This document shows, in pieces, positions 5,833 through 5,833 of a stretch of 5,833 nucleotides of DNA (positions are counted from its first letter, which is position 1; every line of letters starts with the position of its first letter). The position numbers were made by a program, and so were the translations under genes. The stretch is from Phycisphaerae bacterium (GTDB lineage Bacteria > Planctomycetota > Phycisphaerae > Phycisphaerales > SM1A02). The DNA is taken from assembly GCA_016873355.1 (NCBI GenBank), contig VGXK01000146.1, positions 1 to 5,833 of the forward strand, read 5' to 3'. Under the pieces are notes generated by a model. That model did not search any database. It was not told where the DNA came from and saw only the letters and a list, made by a program, of their open reading frames with translations.

Positions 5833-5833
5833 C

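Noticed and set aside
1..5833. Search for CRISPR arrays, tRNA/rRNA genes, insertion-sequence ends, riboswitches and toxin-antitoxin or defence genes
   Set aside because: No direct-repeat/spacer pattern, cloverleaf, transposase motif or defence-type domain was seen by eye in either strand.

Overview
The window is a GC-rich bacterial stretch that most likely comes from a planctomycete of the Phycisphaerae/Phycisphaerales type. The main evidence is the protein at 1374-2804: a seven-blade FG-GAP propeller followed by two dockerin-like calcium loops with the 'DGVVDGDDLG..LG.W' pattern, an architecture that is very common in that group. No rRNA, tRNA or housekeeping marker is present, so the taxonomic call is an inference.

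Layout. Bases 2-454 (+) are the C-terminal part of a YahK-like zinc-dependent, NADP-type alcohol dehydrogenase whose start lies before the window. Bases 509-1177 (+) encode a small SAM-methyltransferase-like protein of an uncharacterised family. A 196-bp gap (1178-1373) holds only a short palindrome and the ribosome binding site of the next gene. Bases 1374-2804 (+) encode the FG-GAP propeller/dockerin-like protein. Bases 2841-3812 (+) encode a second, unrelated class I SAM methyltransferase with an uncertain start. After a 58-bp convergent gap, 3871-5832 (-) encode most of a peptidase M60 (enhancin-like) metalloprotease with an intact HEXXH...E zinc site and an N-terminal glutamine-amidotransferase-like domain. 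Its N-terminus lies beyond the right edge.

How the genes may work together. The four plus-strand genes are co-oriented with gaps of 54, 196 and 36 bp. The first pair and the last pair could be co-transcribed, but no common pathway is evident. The propeller/dockerin-like protein and the M60 protease are families normally found outside the cytoplasm (surface or matrix proteins, glycoprotein degradation). The two methyltransferases are of types often found near glycan or secondary-metabolite genes, but no glycosyltransferase is visible here. I see no mobile element, CRISPR array, phage gene or recognisable defence system. The region reads as ordinary chromosomal DNA with several poorly characterised proteins, and I did not find a convincing new multi-gene system.
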